From positions 62,001 through 126,000 of the forward strand of contig JAFVGW010000035.1 of the NCBI GenBank assembly GCA_017474765.1: a stretch of 64,000 nt of DNA, given 5' to 3'. The notes under the pieces are model-generated. The model made no database searches. It saw nothing but the letters and a program-made list of their open reading frames with translations, and was not told the DNA's origin. Positions 62,490 through 64,000 of the stretch are shown one piece after another. The translations under genes were made by a program, and so were the position numbers. The stretch's first letter is position 1. Every line of letters starts with the position of its first letter. The stretch comes from Salinivirgaceae bacterium (GTDB lineage Bacteria > Bacteroidota > Bacteroidia > Bacteroidales > SZUA-534).

Positions 62490-64000
62490 ACCCGTTCCGT
62501 CAGCGATGTTTCGTGGTAGGTGGTTTGTTTGCTTTAATCATTCTCATCTACATAGGCCGATTGTTCTTTCTTCAGGTTGTTGACCAATCGTATAAGATGT
62601 CGGCTTCGAACAACGTGCTGCGCTATGTGACGCAATATCCCGCCCGCGGCCTGATGTACGACCGCAACGGCGTGCTTCTGGTGCACAATCAGGCGGCCTA
62701 CGACCTTATGGTGACGCCCAACCAACTGCACGAGTTCGACACAGCGCTGTTCTGCCAACTTCTGGGCATCGACAAAGAGCAGGTTGACAAGCGTCTGCGC
62801 AAAGCGAAACGCTACTCTTACTATAAATCGTCGGTTTTTCTTGAGCAGATTTCGGCCGAGCAGTACGGCGCTTTTCAAGAGAATCTGTATCAATTCAAGG
62901 GCTTTTACGCTCAAACGCGAAGCCTGCGCATCTATCCGCACAACATTGCCGCGCACACCTTCGGCTATGTGGGCGAGGTTGACGACAAGACGGCGCAGAA
63001 CGACAGTTACTACAAGTCGGGCGACTACATCGGCATCAGCGGTGTGGAAAGAATGTATGAGGAACAACTGCGCGGCAAGAAGGGTGTCGAGATTTTTATG
63101 GTGGACGTGCACAACCGCATCAAGGGACAATACAAAAACGGCATCTACGACACTCTGGCTGTGAACGGCCACGACATAACACTCACGCTCGACGCCCGTC
63201 TGCAAGAGTACGGCGAGCGCCTGATGCAGAACAAGATTGGCTCGGTTGTGGCCATTGAACCCGCCACGGGCGAGATTCTGGCCATTGTTTCGGCCCCGAC
63301 CTACGACCCTGGGCTGCTTGTGGGACGCGAGCGCTCGGCCAACTACAAGCAACTGCGCGCCGACTCGCTGAACCCGCTCTTCTGCCGTCCGCTGCAGGCG
63401 CGCTATCCGCCTGGCTCGACATTCAAGACGGTGAACGCGCTCATCGGCCTTCAAGAGGGAATCATCAATGGATTGTATACCTACTACCCGTGCCACTACG
63501 GCTACACGGTGGGGCGGTTCCATATGGGCTGCCACGGGCACGAGAGTCCGCTCAACGTGGTTTCGGCCCTGCAGCACTCGTGCAACGCGTTTTTTGCGGC
63601 CGAGTACCGCGCTCTGCTCGACAATCCGAAATATCAGACCATCGACAGTGCCTTCACTGTTTGGCGCAACCACACCACATCGTTCGGCTTTGGCTCGAAG
63701 TTGGGTGTTGACCTGCCATACGAGGTGGCTGGCTACGTGCCCACATTGAGTTTCTACAACCGCACCTACGGCAAGGGGCGCCTGAAATCGCTCTACATTG
63801 TGTCGAACTCAATCGGACAGGGCGAGTTGCTGCTCACGCCTGTGCAGATGGCCAATCTGGCATCGACCATCGCCAACCAAGGCCGCTACTTCACGCCGCA
63901 CATTGTGAAAGAGATTTGCGAAGGCGACAACAGCATTCTCGACCGATTCCGCGAGCCGCACTACACCGACATCGACACAACCTACTTCCCGATTATAATC
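62486..64000 (+). CDS. mrdA: Penicillin-binding protein 2, 3'-truncated by window edge
   Basis: The elongation-specific transpeptidase. It starts at ATG 62486 (MNPFRQRCFVVGG), overlapping mreD by 4 bases. There is a transmembrane helix at about 8-28. The pedestal domain has PARGLMYDRNGVLLVHN and GYVGEVDD. In the transpeptidase domain, the catalytic serine motif is PGSTFKTVNAL (SxxK) and the SxN-type motif is QHSCNAFF. The frame stays open to the last base; the KTG motif lies beyond the window. About 505 residues are visible. The order mreB-mreC-mreD-mrdA is standard, and rodA would be expected next. Confidence 0.95.
   Translation, partial: MNPFRQRCFVVGGLFALIILIYIGRLFFLQVVDQSYKMSASNNVLRYVTQYPARGLMYDRNGVLLVHNQAAYDLMVTPNQLHEFDTALFCQLLGIDKEQVDKRLRKAKRYSYYKSSVFLEQISAEQYGAFQENLYQFKGFYAQTRSLRIYPHNIAAHTFGYVGEVDDKTAQNDSYYKSGDYIGISGVERMYEEQLRGKKGVEIFMVDVHNRIKGQYKNGIYDTLAVNGHDITLTLDARLQEYGERLMQNKIGSVVAIEPATGEILAIVSAPTYDPGLLVGRERSANYKQLRADSLNPLFCRPLQARYPPGSTFKTVNALIGLQEGIINGLYTYYPCHYGYTVGRFHMGCHGHESPLNVVSALQHSCNAFFAAEYRALLDNPKYQTIDSAFTVWRNHTTSFGFGSKLGVDLPYEVAGYVPTLSFYNRTYGKGRLKSLYIVSNSIGQGELLLTPVQMANLASTIANQGRYFTPHIVKEICEGDNSILDRFREPHYTDIDTTYFPIII

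Noticed and set aside
62534..63673. 379-codon minus-strand frame over mrdA
   Set aside because: The plus strand reads PBP2 with PGSTFKT and matches the mre cluster; the minus frame resembles no family.

Overview
This window looks like chromosomal DNA of a Bacteroidota bacterium, most probably order Bacteroidales. The evidence is a complete type IX secretion gene set (porP, porK, porL, porM, porN), a leucine-rich surface protein with a type IX C-terminal sorting domain, promoters of the TTG-N19/20-TAnnTTTG kind, and the purH-mreB-mreC-mreD-mrdA order. Housekeeping genes are fairly GC-rich, while 3.3-13.5 kb is clearly more AT-rich. Several genes carry single-base frameshifts, three of the four at short homopolymers and one in the essential gene topA. 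This suggests a draft or metagenome-derived assembly with residual indel errors, though real gene decay is not excluded.

Layout. 0-3.2 kb: 3' part of ileS. 3.3-14.1 kb: a defence island between ileS and glnS. It holds a frameshifted AbiH-like gene, then a tight four-gene run (C5 cytosine methyltransferase, protein with two GHKL ATPase domains, stand-alone receiver protein, caspase-like clan CD peptidase candidate). After that come a 58-residue stub of a second C5 methyltransferase, McrB, a McrC-like PD-(D/E)XK nuclease, a truncated RhuM-like protein with a zinc ribbon, and Vsr. A bidirectional terminator closes the island against convergent glnS. 16.4-19.9 kb: topA (frameshifted) and a ureohydrolase-fold protein with eroded metal ligands. 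20.0-26.0 kb: T9SS core genes. 26.1-29.6 kb: the LRR protein, a likely T9SS substrate. 29.8-33.7 kb: a LeuA-like protein with a degenerate active site, then a TIM-barrel/acyl-CoA synthetase fusion. 34-39.3 kb: small membrane proteins, then a BlaI repressor and a BlaR1-like sensor peptidase with a large DUF4369/thioredoxin-like ectodomain. 39.7-42.7 kb: DUF47 plus PiT phosphate transport, and an amidohydrolase. 42.7-46.2 kb: LEA14-like lipoprotein and a YtrA-type ABC operon with its GntR regulator. 46.6-49.2 kb: two uncharacterised lipoproteins. 49.4-51.8 kb: an alpha-oxoamine synthase and a radical SAM/SPASM protein. 52-56.8 kb: two tandem TPR-SpoIIE phosphatases, the second with two compensating frameshifts. 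56.9-58.1 kb: UmuC-like polymerase. 58.3-64 kb: purH and the elongasome genes mreB, mreC, mreD and mrdA (PBP2, cut by the window end).

The best candidate for an undescribed system is the 4.6-9.1 kb run. Its genes overlap or nearly abut. A kinase-like ATPase with a possible phospho-accepting histidine is followed by a receiver with all phosphorylation residues, and then by a caspase-like effector candidate, all behind a DNA methyltransferase. This reads as a DNA-modification-linked two-component switch for a protease. That function is inference; the domain calls come from visible motifs.
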